From: Duganella levis
GTDB lineage: Bacteria > Pseudomonadota > Gammaproteobacteria > Burkholderiales > Burkholderiaceae_D
Length of the DNA stretch: 64,000 nucleotides
Reading direction: 5' to 3'
Assembly (NCBI RefSeq): GCF_009857605.1
Contig: NZ_WWCT01000004.1
Location: 62,001-126,000, forward strand
The notes under the pieces were generated by a model. That model did no database searches and was not told the DNA's origin. It saw only the letters and a list, made by a program, of their open reading frames with translations. Positions 19,067-27,990 of the stretch are shown piece after piece. The position numbers were made by a program, and so were the translations under genes. Positions within the stretch are counted from its first letter, which is position 1; the number at the start of each line of letters is the position of its first letter.

Positions 19067-19191
19067 CCGGGGAAGTTGGGGAACACCGTCGCCATCAGCC
19101 AGGTCAGGAAAGCGCACAGCAGCACTGCTAAAATCAGTACCACTAACAGACGCCCGAATTTGGGGGTAGCGTCTTCTTCCTTTGGGGTCAT
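19063..19191 (-). CDS. Small single-pass membrane protein, 42 residues
   Basis: Read directly from the minus strand: MTPKEEDATPKFGR, then one hydrophobic helix (LLVVLILAVLLCAFLTWLMA), then TVFPNFPG and a TAG stop. A GGAG sits 6 bases before the ATG (GGAGACGCGA-ATG), an excellent ribosome site. A charged N-terminus, one helix and a short tail are typical of real small membrane proteins. It is convergent with the secreted-protein gene (stop codons overlap at 19063-19066) and divergent from xdhC, 50 bases away. I do not recognise a family, and no function is proposed. Confidence 0.7.
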   Translation of the reverse strand: MTPKEEDATPKFGRLLVVLILAVLLCAFLTWLMATVFPNFPG

Positions 19192-19241
19192 TCGCGTCTC
19201 CGTTCCCTGCAAGCTTTGATGAGCCGTAGTATATTCCATTC

Positions 19242-20264
19242 ATGGACTCTATCGACCTCGAAGTATTAAAAGCCAGCGCCGCGTGGATCGCGTCCGGGCG
19301 CCGCTGTGAACTGATCACCGTCATCAAGACCTGGGGCTCCAGCCCGCGCCCGGTCGGCGCCACGCTGGCCATCTGCGAAGACGGCACGGTGGTCGGCTCG
19401 GTCTCGGGCGGCTGCATTGAAGATGATTTGATCGCGCGCGTGCGCGACGAAGGCATTCGCCGCACCATTCCGGAAATCGTCAGCTACGGCATTACCGCCG
19501 ACGAGGCGCACCGTTTCGGCCTGCCTTGCGGCGGCACGATTGAATTGTCGATCGAACCGCTGTCGGCGCATAGCTGCATCGACGAACTGCTGGCGCGGCT
19601 GGAACAGCACGAACTGGTACAGCGCCGGCTCGACCTGCGCAGCGGCGAAGTGGAACTGTCCAAAGCCGCGCCGGGCGCGCAGATGCAAGTCAGCGAGCAG
19701 GCCATGGTGACCTTGCACGGGCCGCGCTGGCGGCTGCTGATCATCGGCGCCGGCCAGCTGTCGCGCTTCCTGGCGCAGATTGCGTTGGCGATGGACTACA
19801 GCGTCACCGTCTGCGATCCGCGCGAAGAATACCGCGCCGGCTGGCATGTCGACGGCGTGCAGCTGGTACACGAGATGCCGGACGACGTGGTTCTGGCAAT
19901 GAACCTGGACCACCGCAGCGCGGTCGTCGCGCTGACGCACGATCCAAAGCTGGACGACCTGGCGTTGATGGAAGCGTTAAAGTCGGACGCGTTCTATGTC
20001 GGCGCCATCGGCTCGCGCCTGAACAACAGCAAGCGCCGCGAGCGATTGCTTGAATTCGACCTGACGCCGGAACAGCTGGCGCGCCTGCACGGCCCGATCG
20101 GCCTGTACATCGGCAGCAAGACGCCATCCGAAATCGCCATCTCCATCCTGGCTGAAATGACGGCGATCAAAAATGGCGTGCCGACCAATCTGATCGTGCC
20201 GCACGCCGCCGCGCCGACCAAAGCCGGCAACGCCGTGTGCGTGGTGGAAAGCGGCGCAGTTTAA
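19242..20264 (+). CDS. XdhC/CoxI family protein
   Basis: 340-residue member of the XdhC family, whose best-known member helps insert molybdenum cofactor into xanthine dehydrogenase. An N-terminal XdhC/CoxI domain holds GSSPRPVGATLAI and GSVSGGCIEDDL. A C-terminal Rossmann domain holds LIIGAGQLSRFLAQIA and later YVGAIGSRLNNSKRRERL. No molybdoenzyme gene lies next to it, so its client enzyme is unknown. It is transcribed away from the small membrane-protein gene; the 50-base gap must hold both promoters. Confidence 0.9.
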   Translation: MDSIDLEVLKASAAWIASGRRCELITVIKTWGSSPRPVGATLAICEDGTVVGSVSGGCIEDDLIARVRDEGIRRTIPEIVSYGITADEAHRFGLPCGGTIELSIEPLSAHSCIDELLARLEQHELVQRRLDLRSGEVELSKAAPGAQMQVSEQAMVTLHGPRWRLLIIGAGQLSRFLAQIALAMDYSVTVCDPREEYRAGWHVDGVQLVHEMPDDVVLAMNLDHRSAVVALTHDPKLDDLALMEALKSDAFYVGAIGSRLNNSKRRERLLEFDLTPEQLARLHGPIGLYIGSKTPSEIAISILAEMTAIKNGVPTNLIVPHAAAPTKAGNAVCVVESGAV

Positions 20265-20348
20265 AAGCAAGAAACGAATGGCGCCATGCGGGCGGCTGGG
20301 CGACAATAGCGGACCGCCGTCGCCACCGATCACCGCACTGGAACCTGC

Positions 20349-21233
20349 ATGAGCACCGCCAACCTGTTACGCCTTATCCTGCTTGCCGCCATTTGGGGCG
20401 GCTCCTTCCTCTTCATGCGCATCGCCGCGCCGGTGCTGGGCGCTGCGGTGCTGATCGAGTACCGCGTGCTGTTCGCCGCCATCTTCCTCGCGGTGGTCGG
20501 CGTATTTCTGAAAAAATCGCTGATGTGGAGGCAGCACTGGAAGCACTTCTTCATTCTAGGCCTGTTCAACTCCGCCCTGCCCTTCCTGATGTTCGCCTTC
20601 GCCGCGCGCACGCTGTCGGCTTCCGTGCTGGCGGTGCTGAACGCCACCACACCGCTGTGGGGCACGCTGATCGCCGCCGTCTGGTCGCGCACCATGGTCA
20701 GCGGCAAAGTGCTGATGGGCCTCGGACTGGGCACCTGCGGCGTCGCGCTGCTGGTGGGCTTTGACCACGTCAGCACCAAGCCCGGCGCCGGCATCGCCAT
20801 CGCCGCCGTGCTGTTCGCGTCCTTTAACTACGGCATCGCCAGCAATTACGCCAAGCAGGCCAAGGCGGTCGAACCGTTCGCCAACGCGCACGGCTCGATG
20901 TGGGCCTCGGCGCTGCTGGTACTGCCGGTGGTGCCGTTCTTCCCGGCGCCGGCCGAGCCGACTATCGGCATCATGAGCGCGGTGCTCGCGCTGGCGGTGC
21001 TGTGCAGCGGCGTGGCTTACCTGATTTACTTCCGCCTGATCCAGGATGTCGGCCCGTCGTCGGCGTTGACCGTGACTTTCCTCAGTCCTTTGTTCGGCAT
21101 CCTGTGGGGCGTGATGTTCCTCGGCGAGACGATCGGCTGGTACACCTTCGCCGGCGCCGCCATCGTCATCACCGGCACCGCGCTGGTGACGGGATTCCGT
21201 CCGAGCTTCCGCCTCAAGCCGCGCGCAGCATGA
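20349..21233 (+). CDS. DMT-superfamily transporter (EamA family)
   Basis: Inner-membrane protein of 294 residues with about ten hydrophobic helices in two repeated EamA halves (RLILLAAIWGGSFLFMRIAA opens the first; the second begins near GAGIAIAAVLFASFNYGIAS). Such proteins export metabolites or amino acids; the substrate cannot be told from sequence. The stop overlaps the start of the glycosylase gene (ATGA), so the two are translationally coupled although functionally unrelated. Confidence 0.92.
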   Translation: MSTANLLRLILLAAIWGGSFLFMRIAAPVLGAAVLIEYRVLFAAIFLAVVGVFLKKSLMWRQHWKHFFILGLFNSALPFLMFAFAARTLSASVLAVLNATTPLWGTLIAAVWSRTMVSGKVLMGLGLGTCGVALLVGFDHVSTKPGAGIAIAAVLFASFNYGIASNYAKQAKAVEPFANAHGSMWASALLVLPVVPFFPAPAEPTIGIMSAVLALAVLCSGVAYLIYFRLIQDVGPSSALTVTFLSPLFGILWGVMFLGETIGWYTFAGAAIVITGTALVTGFRPSFRLKPRAA

Positions 21234-22117
21234 AGCCCTACGCGCTGCCGCTGCCGGACGACTACCGCGTCGACGACGTGCTGGCCTTCCACCGCCGCGA
21301 TACGGAAAGCGTCGCCGAAGAAGTCAGCGCCGAGCGGTTTCGCAAAGGCGTGCTGTTGGACGACGTGCCGGTGGTGCTGGACATCGCCCTGTCGCCTTCG
21401 GCCGCACACGTGACCGTGCATGCGGACGCCAAGCTGAGCACCGCAGCGCAACAGCAGGCGCGCGACGCCGTGCTGAATATCCTCGGCCTGCGCATCGATC
21501 CCGCACCGTTCTATACCTTCGTCAAAAAAGACAAACTGTTTGCCGCGCTGGCGCGCAAGCAGCCCGGCCTGCGCATCGTGCAATCGGCTACCGTATTCGA
21601 GGCGCTGACGTGGGCCATCATCGGCCAGCAGATCAATCTGTCGTTTGCCATCGCGCTGCGCCGCACCTTCATCCTGCTGGCCGGCCGTCAGCACAGCAGC
21701 GGCTTGTGGTGCTATCCCGACGCCCACCGCGCCGCCGCATTAACGATCGAAGACCTCACCAGCCGAAAATTCTCGCGCGCCAAGGCCGAAACCATCCTGC
21801 GCCTGGCCGCGCTGATCACCAACGGCGAACTGCAACTGGCGCCGGCGGATGACAACAGCATCGACCAGATCTCCGCCGCACTGCTGGCAGTGAAAGGCAT
21901 CGGCCCGTGGACTGTCAACTACGGCCTGCTGCGCGGCTACGGCCACGCCGACTGCTCGCTGCATGGCGATGTCGCCGTGCGCGCCGCGCTGCAAACGCTG
22001 CTCGGCGAAGACGTCAAACCGGACATGAAGCGCACCGAAGAAATCCTCGCCCGCTACAGCCCTCACCGCACCATGGCCGCCGCCCACCTGTGGGCCAGCC
22101 TGCATCCGCGCGACTAA
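21230..22117 (+). CDS. DNA-3-methyladenine glycosylase, AlkA-like
   Basis: Base-excision repair enzyme of 295 residues removing alkylated purines. The HhH-GPD core shows the helix-hairpin-helix LLAVKGIGPWTVNYGLLRG followed by HADCSLHGDVAV, whose Asp aligns with the catalytic Asp of AlkA. The motif EALTWAIIGQQINLSFA is also typical. The N-terminal half resembles the AlkA N-terminal domain; no Ada methyl-acceptor domain is fused. The ATG at 21230 overlaps the stop of the transporter gene. Untranslated sequence leading to a MerR-type promoter follows. Confidence 0.9.
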   Translation: MKPYALPLPDDYRVDDVLAFHRRDTESVAEEVSAERFRKGVLLDDVPVVLDIALSPSAAHVTVHADAKLSTAAQQQARDAVLNILGLRIDPAPFYTFVKKDKLFAALARKQPGLRIVQSATVFEALTWAIIGQQINLSFAIALRRTFILLAGRQHSSGLWCYPDAHRAAALTIEDLTSRKFSRAKAETILRLAALITNGELQLAPADDNSIDQISAALLAVKGIGPWTVNYGLLRGYGHADCSLHGDVAVRAALQTLLGEDVKPDMKRTEEILARYSPHRTMAAAHLWASLHPRD

Positions 22118-22124
22118 ATTCCGC

Positions 22125-22155
22125 TTGAGCCTCACGTAACGTCAGGCTTTACGCT
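22125..22155 (+). promoter_or_regulatory. MerR-type promoter with operator dyad in a 19-base spacer
   Basis: -35 TTGAGC (22125-22130), a 19-base spacer and -10 TACGCT (22150-22155). The dyad GCCTCACGT-A-ACGTCAGGC (22129-22147) lies across the spacer with one mismatched pair. An overlong spacer containing a dyad is the hallmark of promoters activated by MerR proteins through DNA distortion. A MerR regulator gene lies one gene downstream, at 23006. Confidence 0.75.
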
Positions 22156-22182
22156 CTTCTCATCAACCACAAGGAGAGCACA

Positions 22183-22995
22183 ATGCAGAAGCCCAGCGCC
22201 TGGATGACCGCCACCGCCCGCGCCGCCCACCAGCTGTACGACCAGCCACTGATCCTGAACGACCCGCTGGCCGTGCGCCTGCTTGGCGCCGAACGCGAAG
22301 CCGAACTGCGCGCCGACGCCCAGCGCCAGCAGCATCCCCTGGCCGTCGCCATGCGCGCCACCATGGCAGTCCGCGCCAGGCTGGCGGAAGACAGCTGGCT
22401 GGCAGCGCAGGCGCGCGGCGTGCAGCAATACGTGATTCTCGGCGCGGGTCTCGATACCTACGCCTACCGCTCCGAACACACAGCGCAAATTTATGAAGTC
22501 GACCTGCCAGCCATGCAGCAGTGGAAGCGCGAATGCCTTCGCGCCGCCGATATCAGCGAACCGGCCAACGTGCGCTACGTCGCCACCGACTTCACCGACG
22601 GCAGCCTGCTGGAAGACCTACAACAGCAAGGCTTCGATGCCGCGCAACCGGCATGCTTCTCGTGGCTGGGCGTCAGCATGTATTTGCAGCCGGATGAAGT
22701 GATGCGCACCTTGCGCGACGTCGCAGACTGCGTGCCGGGCAGCAGCATCGTGTTCGACTACTGCGTGCAGCGCCGGCACCTCAACGACAACGAGCGCGCG
22801 GGCCTGGACTTCGTTGCTGCCTCGCTGGCCGCACAAGGCGAACCATTGCAGAGCAGCTTTGAGCCACCACTGCTGGAACACATGCTGCACCATCATGGCT
22901 ATCGCCACGTCGAGCATTTCGGCGCGGAGGAATTGAGTGCGCTGTATGGTCCACGTCTGAGCGGGATTTTCCGCCTGATACGCGCCACGGTTTAA
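22183..22995 (+). CDS. Class I SAM-dependent methyltransferase, leucine carboxyl methyltransferase family
   Basis: 270 residues; the family uses S-adenosylmethionine to methylate small molecules or carboxyl groups. The SAM-binding glycine motif is VILGAGLDTYAYR, followed by EVDLPAMQQWK and the later FSWLGVSMYLQPDEVMRTL, all typical of the LCM/TIGR00027 group in which many bacterial members await a substrate. Start at 22183 behind AGGAG. It sits directly under a MerR-type promoter and 10 bases before the MerR gene, so it is probably a stress- or drug-inducible enzyme. I cannot name the substrate. Confidence 0.88.
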   Translation: MQKPSAWMTATARAAHQLYDQPLILNDPLAVRLLGAEREAELRADAQRQQHPLAVAMRATMAVRARLAEDSWLAAQARGVQQYVILGAGLDTYAYRSEHTAQIYEVDLPAMQQWKRECLRAADISEPANVRYVATDFTDGSLLEDLQQQGFDAAQPACFSWLGVSMYLQPDEVMRTLRDVADCVPGSSIVFDYCVQRRHLNDNERAGLDFVAASLAAQGEPLQSSFEPPLLEHMLHHHGYRHVEHFGAEELSALYGPRLSGIFRLIRATV

Positions 22996-23005
22996 ACTAC
23001 GAGGC

Positions 23006-24040
23006 ATGGAAAAAACCGTACTGAAAATCGGCGAACTGGCGGCGCGCTCCGGCCTCACGGTGCGCGCGCTGCACCACTACGACAGCATCGAGCTGCTGAC
23101 GCCATCGGCGCGCGCCGATTCCGGCTATCGCCTCTATAACCGCGACGACGTCGAACGCCTGCACAAGATCCAGGCGCTGCGCAAATTCGGCATGTCGCTG
23201 GCGGACATCGCCACCTTCCTCGCCAGTCCGGATGCGCAGTTTGCCGACATCGTCGCGCAGCAGATCGCCGCGCTGGACCAGCAGATCAAGCAGGCCAGCA
23301 CCTTGCGTGACCAGCTTAGCCTGTTGCAGCGGCAGATGCCGAGCGAGGAATCGCCGGCGTTGGAAGACTGGCTCGGTGCGCTGGAGCACATGAAGCTGTA
23401 CGAACAATACTTCACGCCGGAGGAGTTACGCCGGCTGCCGTTCTGGCAGCAAAGCGCGCGCCGCAACGCCAAATGGCGCGGGATGGTGAGCGAACTGCAA
23501 TCGCTGATGGAACGCGGCGTCGCCACCGACAGCCCAGAAGCCCGTGCCTTGTCGCAGCGCTGGATGGAGACGTTGGAGCACGACACCGCCACCAATCCCG
23601 CCTTCGCGCACCGCATGACGCAGTTGCTGCAGCAAGAACGCGCGGAAGGCCGCCGTCCGCCGATTACCGAAGAGATGCAGCACTACATCGGCGCCGCCTT
23701 CAATGCCCGCAAGATGGCGCTGTACGCGAAGTACCTGAACGACGACGAGATGCGCTACCTGCGCGACAACAGCCGCAAGTACCAGCAGGAGTGGATACTG
23801 CTGTTCATCGAGGTGCACAAGCAGATGGAACGAGGCGTGCCGCCGGCAGCGCCATCGTCGCAAGCGCTGGCGCAAGAATGGATGCGGCTGTTCCACGCCC
23901 GCGCCGGCAGCGATCCGCAGACGCAAGCCAAGATCCGCCACGCCCACGAAGCCGAGCCCGAACTATTGAAAGGCACCTGGGTCAGCCAGGACACCATCGC
24001 CTACATCCGCCAGGCCCTGGCCGCTTGCGGGCCGGTTTGA
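23006..24040 (+). CDS. MerR-family regulator with two tandem TipAS-like ligand domains
   Basis: 344 residues. The N-terminal MerR winged-helix domain (LKIGELAARSGLTVRALHHY, residues 6-25; RFGMS-type wing around 60) and a dimerisation helix to about 110 are followed by two similar regions at 129-233 and 237-341. The first begins MKLYEQYFTPEEL and has SLMERGVATDSPEARALSQRW. The second begins MALYAKYLNDDEM and has KQMERGVPPAAPSSQALAQEW. Both resemble the TipAS antibiotic-binding domain. Single-TipAS regulators sense bulky thiopeptides and similar drugs in actinobacteria; two in one chain is notable. It probably autoregulates through the operator at 22125-22155. Confidence 0.87.
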   Translation: MEKTVLKIGELAARSGLTVRALHHYDSIELLTPSARADSGYRLYNRDDVERLHKIQALRKFGMSLADIATFLASPDAQFADIVAQQIAALDQQIKQASTLRDQLSLLQRQMPSEESPALEDWLGALEHMKLYEQYFTPEELRRLPFWQQSARRNAKWRGMVSELQSLMERGVATDSPEARALSQRWMETLEHDTATNPAFAHRMTQLLQQERAEGRRPPITEEMQHYIGAAFNARKMALYAKYLNDDEMRYLRDNSRKYQQEWILLFIEVHKQMERGVPPAAPSSQALAQEWMRLFHARAGSDPQTQAKIRHAHEAEPELLKGTWVSQDTIAYIRQALAACGPV

Positions 24041-24086
24041 TACGGCATAAAGTAAAAGCCCACTCCCCGTTCTACGATGGTGTCTT

Positions 24087-24554
24087 ATGGACGATCATCT
24101 CAACAACCTCTACGAAACCGACGCCCTGATCTGGACCGAAACCCAGATCGCCCTGCTGCGCGCCGGCAAATTCGATCAGCTGGATCTGGAAAACATCATT
24201 TCAGAACTGGGATACCAAGTGCGAAAAGACAAACGCCAGGTGGCGCACCGCATGGTGGGCTTGCTCAGCCATCTGTTGAAATACCAATACCAGCCGCAAC
24301 GCATCAGCAAAAGCTGGATCCACACCATCCACAACCACCGCATGAAGATCGACAGGATACTCAAGCAGATGCCCAGCCTGGCGCCAGTGCTGGACGAATA
24401 CATCATGGACGCGTATCCCCGCGCGGTGCGAGAGGCCGCACTGGAAACGCGCTTGCCGCCCTCCACCTTCCCCAGGAAATGTCCTTTCTCGCAACAGCAA
24501 ATCTTTGACGAAGATTTTTTCCCGAGCGAAAACGAAAAAGCCGTTGAACCTTAA
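24087..24554 (+). CDS. DUF29 domain-containing protein
   Basis: 155 residues matching the DUF29 pattern: LYETDALIWTETQIALLRAGKFDQLD, then NIISELGYQVRKDKRQVAHRMVGLLSHLL. The function is unknown; these small helical proteins are scattered through cyanobacteria and proteobacteria, often with mobile-element associations elsewhere, though none are seen here. Its 3' end runs into a bidirectional terminator shared with the opposing tRNA-fMet gene. Start at 24087 is taken from the conserved N-terminus; no strong ribosome site is visible. Confidence 0.85.
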   Translation: MDDHLNNLYETDALIWTETQIALLRAGKFDQLDLENIISELGYQVRKDKRQVAHRMVGLLSHLLKYQYQPQRISKSWIHTIHNHRMKIDRILKQMPSLAPVLDEYIMDAYPRAVREAALETRLPPSTFPRKCPFSQQQIFDEDFFPSENEKAVEP

Positions 24555-24571
24555 CGGTATCAACGGCTTTT
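24536..24571. terminator. Bidirectional terminator between DUF29 and tRNA-fMet
   Basis: Perfect 12-base stem AAAAGCCGTTGA / TCAACGGCTTTT (24536-24547 and 24560-24571). T-rich sequence follows on the minus strand and TTTTGAATTT on the plus strand. The left arm overlaps the end of the DUF29 gene. Confidence 0.88.
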
Positions 24572-24576
24572 GAATT

Positions 24577-24653
24577 TGGTTGCGGGGACAGGATTTGAAC
24601 CTGTGACCTTCGGGTTATGAGCCCGACGAGCTGCCAGACTGCTCCACCCCGCG
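24577..24653 (-). tRNA. Initiator tRNA-fMet (CAU)
   Basis: 77 bases read on the minus strand from CGCGGGGTGGAGCAG to CCCCGCAACCA. The anticodon loop CTCATAA gives anticodon CAU. The unpaired C1 opposite A72 and three G-C pairs at the base of the anticodon stem (TCGGG/CCCGA) mark it as initiator. The CCA end is encoded. A sigma-70 promoter lies just upstream at 24667-24695. Confidence 0.97.
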
Positions 24654-24666
24654 TCTGTATGCATGT

Positions 24667-24695
24667 ATTATAGGGCAGATCAGGTGATTAGGCAA
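24667..24695 (-). promoter_or_regulatory. Promoter of tRNA-fMet
   Basis: On the minus strand: -35 TTGCCT (24690-24695), 17-base spacer, -10 TATAAT (24667-24672), with the tRNA 5' end 13 bases downstream of the -10. Confidence 0.88.
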
Positions 24696-24814
24696 TATTA
24701 ATCCTTGAATCCGGCACGATAGATCGAATAAATGCTGAGCCTCGGCCGTTTCGGGCGTGCCGTAGCGCTGGCAATCGGTGTAAAGTAAGCATAAACCGAC
24801 CTCACTACTAGTTT

Positions 24815-25396
24815 ATGAAATTCTGTTCCGAATGCGCTTCCCCTGTCAGCCTCAGCATTCCTGCTGGCGATAACCGTCCCCGTTATGTATGCAGCCACTG
24901 CGGCGCCATCCATTACCAGAATCCGAAAATGGTGCTGGGCTCGATCCCGGTATGGGAACGCGATGGCGAACTGAAGGTGCTGCTATGCAAGCGCGCCATC
25001 GAACCGCGCTACGGCTATTGGACGCTGCCGGCCGGCTTCATGGAAAACAATGAGACCACCGGCGAGGCCGCCATCCGCGAAACCGAGGAAGAAGCTGGCG
25101 CCAATATCAAGCTTGGCAATCTGTTCAGCTTGCTCAACGTGGCACGCGTCCACCAGGTGCATATGTTCTACCTGGCCGAACTGCTGGACCTCGACTTCGC
25201 GCCCGGCGAGGAAAGTCTGGAAGTGCAGCTGTTCGCGGAAAGCGAGATTCCGTGGGACGACCTGGCCTTCCCCACCATCCGCACCACGCTGGAACTGTTC
25301 TTCGCCGACCGCGTCAAGATCCGCGAAGGCGGCGGCTACGGCTTCCACACGCAGGACATCACGCGCAATATGCGCTCCGACGACGAGCCAACCTGA
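24815..25396 (+). CDS. Nudix hydrolase with N-terminal zinc ribbon
   Basis: 193 residues. A CxxC...CxxC zinc ribbon (FCSECASP, YVCSHCGAIH) is followed by a Nudix domain. The full Nudix box GFMENNETTGEAAIRETEEEAG fits GX5EX7REUXEEXGU. Such proteins hydrolyse nucleoside diphosphate derivatives such as ADP-ribose or dinucleotides; the exact substrate cannot be called from sequence. It lies 9 bases before aat and may be co-transcribed. Confidence 0.92.
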   Translation: MKFCSECASPVSLSIPAGDNRPRYVCSHCGAIHYQNPKMVLGSIPVWERDGELKVLLCKRAIEPRYGYWTLPAGFMENNETTGEAAIRETEEEAGANIKLGNLFSLLNVARVHQVHMFYLAELLDLDFAPGEESLEVQLFAESEIPWDDLAFPTIRTTLELFFADRVKIREGGGYGFHTQDITRNMRSDDEPT

Positions 25397-25405
25397 CGCG
25401 GCCGC

Positions 25406-26167
25406 ATGATTCCCTGGCTCGACACCGACACGCCCTTCCCCGACGTTAGCAAAGCGCTGACCACCGACGCGCCCGGCCTGCTGGCGGCCGGCGCCGACCT
25501 GTCGCCGCAGCGTTTGCTGATGGCCTACCGGCACGGCATCTTCCCGTGGTTCTCGGAAGGCCAGCCCATCCTGTGGTGGAGCACCGATCCGCGCATGGTG
25601 CTGCACACCGAACAGTTCCGCATTTCCGACTCGCTGAAGAAAACCCTGCGCAAGGTCGAACGCAGCCGCCAGCAAGGCGGCCGCTGGCAGATCCGCTTCG
25701 ACAGCGCCTTCGAGCAGGTGATGCGCAACTGCGCCGCGCCGCGCCGCGACGGCCCCGGCACCTGGATCTCGGAAGAGATCATCGCCGGCTACAGCGGCCT
25801 GCACCGCATGGGCCACGCGCACTCGGCCGAAGTCTGGCTCGATGGCGAACTGGTCGGCGGCGCCTACGGCGTCTGCCTGGGCCGCATGTTCTATGGCGAA
25901 TCGATGTTCGCGCGCGTTACCGACGCGTCCAAGATCGCCTTGGCCTACCTGGTGCGCTTCCTGCACGCGCACGGCGTGGCGATGATCGATTGTCAACAGG
26001 AGACCGGACACCTGGCCTCGCTGGGCGCGGCGCCGATTGCGCGATCACAATTCCTGGCGCATCTGCGCAACAGTATCGACTTGCCGCAGATCACCAAATG
26101 GGAACCCATTGCACCTCTGGGCCCGGACGGTGTTAAGCTAGCCATAGACTCCACCACCGCTCGATAG
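25406..26167 (+). CDS. aat: Leucyl/phenylalanyl-tRNA--protein transferase
   Basis: N-end-rule enzyme of 253 residues that adds Leu or Phe from aminoacyl-tRNA to N-terminal Lys or Arg, marking proteins for ClpS-ClpAP. Family motifs include [45 protein letters not shown]-type [13 protein letters not shown] and [16 protein letters not shown]. Bpt, which acts on acidic N-termini, is encoded 7 bases downstream, giving the paired N-end-rule operon usual in this group. Confidence 0.97.
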   Translation: MIPWLDTDTPFPDVSKALTTDAPGLLAAGADLSPQRLLMAYRHGIFPWFSEGQPILWWSTDPRMVLHTEQFRISDSLKKTLRKVERSRQQGGRWQIRFDSAFEQVMRNCAAPRRDGPGTWISEEIIAGYSGLHRMGHAHSAEVWLDGELVGGAYGVCLGRMFYGESMFARVTDASKIALAYLVRFLHAHGVAMIDCQQETGHLASLGAAPIARSQFLAHLRNSIDLPQITKWEPIAPLGPDGVKLAIDSTTAR

Positions 26168-26174
26168 GACGTGC

Positions 26175-26903
26175 ATGACGCACTTGAACGACCTGCCTTT
26201 CGCGACGCTGCAGTTTTACACGACGGCGCCCTACCCTTGCAGCTACCTCGACGCGCGCCAGGCGCGTTCGCAGGTGGCGACGCCGTCGCACCTGATCAAT
26301 GCGGATGTCTACTCGGAGCTGGTGAAGAACGGCTTCCGCCGTAGCGGCATCTTTACTTATCGTCCATATTGCGACGGCTGCCAGGCCTGCATCCCGGTGC
26401 GCGTGGTGACCGACGAGTTCCGTCCCAACCGTACCCAGCGCCGCGCGTGGATGAAGCATGCCGAGCTGACCGCCGGCGTCGCCACGCTGTCGTTCTCCGA
26501 CGAACACTACGACCTCTACCTGCGCTACCAGAGCCGGCGCCACGCCGGCGGCGGCATGGACCAGGACAGTCGCGACCAGTATGCGCAGTTCCTGCTGCAA
26601 AGCCGCGTCAACACCCGGCTGGTGGAATTCCGCGAACCAGGCGGCACGCTGCGCATGGTCAGCATCATCGACGTGCTGTCGGACGGCCTGTCGTCGGTGT
26701 ACACCTTCTTCGATCCGGATATGGAAGGCGCGTCCTACGGCACCTTCAACGTGCTGTGGCAAATCGAACAGGCGCGCGAGCTCAAGCTGCCGTACGTCTA
26801 CCTCGGCTACTGGATCAAGGAAAGCCCGAAAATGTCCTATAAAACCAACTTCAAACCGCTGGAAGCGCGGGTGAAAGGCGTGTGGGGCGTGCTGGACGCC
26901 TGA
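26175..26903 (+). CDS. bpt: Aspartate/glutamate leucyltransferase (Bpt)
   Basis: 242-residue arginyltransferase-like protein that transfers Leu to N-terminal Asp or Glu. The ATE-type N-terminal motif [15 protein letters not shown] is followed by the cysteine cluster [16 protein letters not shown]. The C-terminal part has [17 protein letters not shown], typical of Bpt. It completes the aat-bpt pair. pyrD starts 33 bases later. Confidence 0.95.
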   Translation: MTHLNDLPFATLQFYTTAPYPCSYLDARQARSQVATPSHLINADVYSELVKNGFRRSGIFTYRPYCDGCQACIPVRVVTDEFRPNRTQRRAWMKHAELTAGVATLSFSDEHYDLYLRYQSRRHAGGGMDQDSRDQYAQFLLQSRVNTRLVEFREPGGTLRMVSIIDVLSDGLSSVYTFFDPDMEGASYGTFNVLWQIEQARELKLPYVYLGYWIKESPKMSYKTNFKPLEARVKGVWGVLDA

Positions 26904-26936
26904 TAAAATACGGGCGAACCACAACCTGAGCGCCCC

Positions 26937-27977
26937 ATGTCCAACAAATTCCTGTATTCCCTGGCCCGTCCGATGCTGTTCTCGATGGATGCCGAAGCCG
27001 CCCACCATTTCACCCTCCCCGCACTGAAACGCGCCGCCGCGCTGGGCCTGACCAAGCTGGTCGCACAGCCCAAGGCCGATCCACGCACCGTGATGGGCAT
27101 TACCTTCAAGAACCCTGTCGGCCTCGCCGCCGGCCTGGACAAGGACGGCGCCTACATCGACGCGCTGGCCGACCTCGGCTTCGGTTCGATCGAAGTGGGC
27201 ACAGTGACGCCGCGCGCGCAGCCGGGCAACGCCAAGCCGCGCATGTTCCGCCTGCCGGAAGCGCACGCCATCATCAACCGCATGGGGTTTAACAACGGCG
27301 GCGTCGACGCCTTTGTGGCCAATGTGCAGGCCTCGCGCTTCTACCAGAACAAGGAAGGCGTGCTGGGCCTGAACATCGGCAAGAACGCCGATACGCCGAT
27401 CGAACGCGCCACCGACGACTACCTGCACTGCCTGGAAAAAGTCTATCCATACGCCAGCTACGTCACCGTCAACATCTCGTCGCCCAACACCAAGAACCTG
27501 CGCCAGCTGCAAGGCGGCTCGGAACTGGACGGCCTGCTGAGCACGCTGAAAGAAGCGCAGCTGCGCCTGGCCGACCAGCACAAGCGCTACGTGCCGCTGG
27601 CACTGAAGATTGCGCCGGACATGGACGGCGACCAGGTCAAGAACATCGCCGACGCGCTGCTGCGCCACAAGATCGACGGCGTTATCGCCACCAACACCAC
27701 GCTGAATCGCGACGCCGTCACCGGCATGCTGCATGGCGCCGAAGCGGGCGGACTGTCCGGTGCGCCGGTATTCCAGTTCTCCAACACCGTGATCCGTTTG
27801 CTGAAGGCCGAGCTGGGCGATGCGTTGCCGATCATCGGCGTCGGCGGCATCATGCAGGGGCTGGATGCACGCGTCAAAATGGAATGCGGCGCGCAGCTGG
27901 TGCAGCTGTACAGCGGACTGATTTACGCCGGCCCGGCACTGATCAAGGATTGCGCCGACGCCCTGCGCGGCCACTAA
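26937..27977 (+). CDS. pyrD: Dihydroorotate dehydrogenase (quinone), class 2
   Basis: Membrane-associated flavoenzyme of pyrimidine synthesis, 346 residues. The class 2 N-terminal helix region ([20 protein letters not shown]) is followed by the FMN barrel: [13 protein letters not shown], the catalytic-Ser loop [14 protein letters not shown], and [11 protein letters not shown] with the [12 protein letters not shown] end. Placement after bpt is common in Burkholderiales. Confidence 0.97.
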   Translation: MSNKFLYSLARPMLFSMDAEAAHHFTLPALKRAAALGLTKLVAQPKADPRTVMGITFKNPVGLAAGLDKDGAYIDALADLGFGSIEVGTVTPRAQPGNAKPRMFRLPEAHAIINRMGFNNGGVDAFVANVQASRFYQNKEGVLGLNIGKNADTPIERATDDYLHCLEKVYPYASYVTVNISSPNTKNLRQLQGGSELDGLLSTLKEAQLRLADQHKRYVPLALKIAPDMDGDQVKNIADALLRHKIDGVIATNTTLNRDAVTGMLHGAEAGGLSGAPVFQFSNTVIRLLKAELGDALPIIGVGGIMQGLDARVKMECGAQLVQLYSGLIYAGPALIKDCADALRGH

Positions 27978-27990
27978 CACGGAGTTCTGC

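Noticed and set aside
17402..19468. Long minus-strand frame across dut, the M48-like gene and xdhC
   Set aside because: Crosses three well-supported genes on the plus strand; no conserved motifs.
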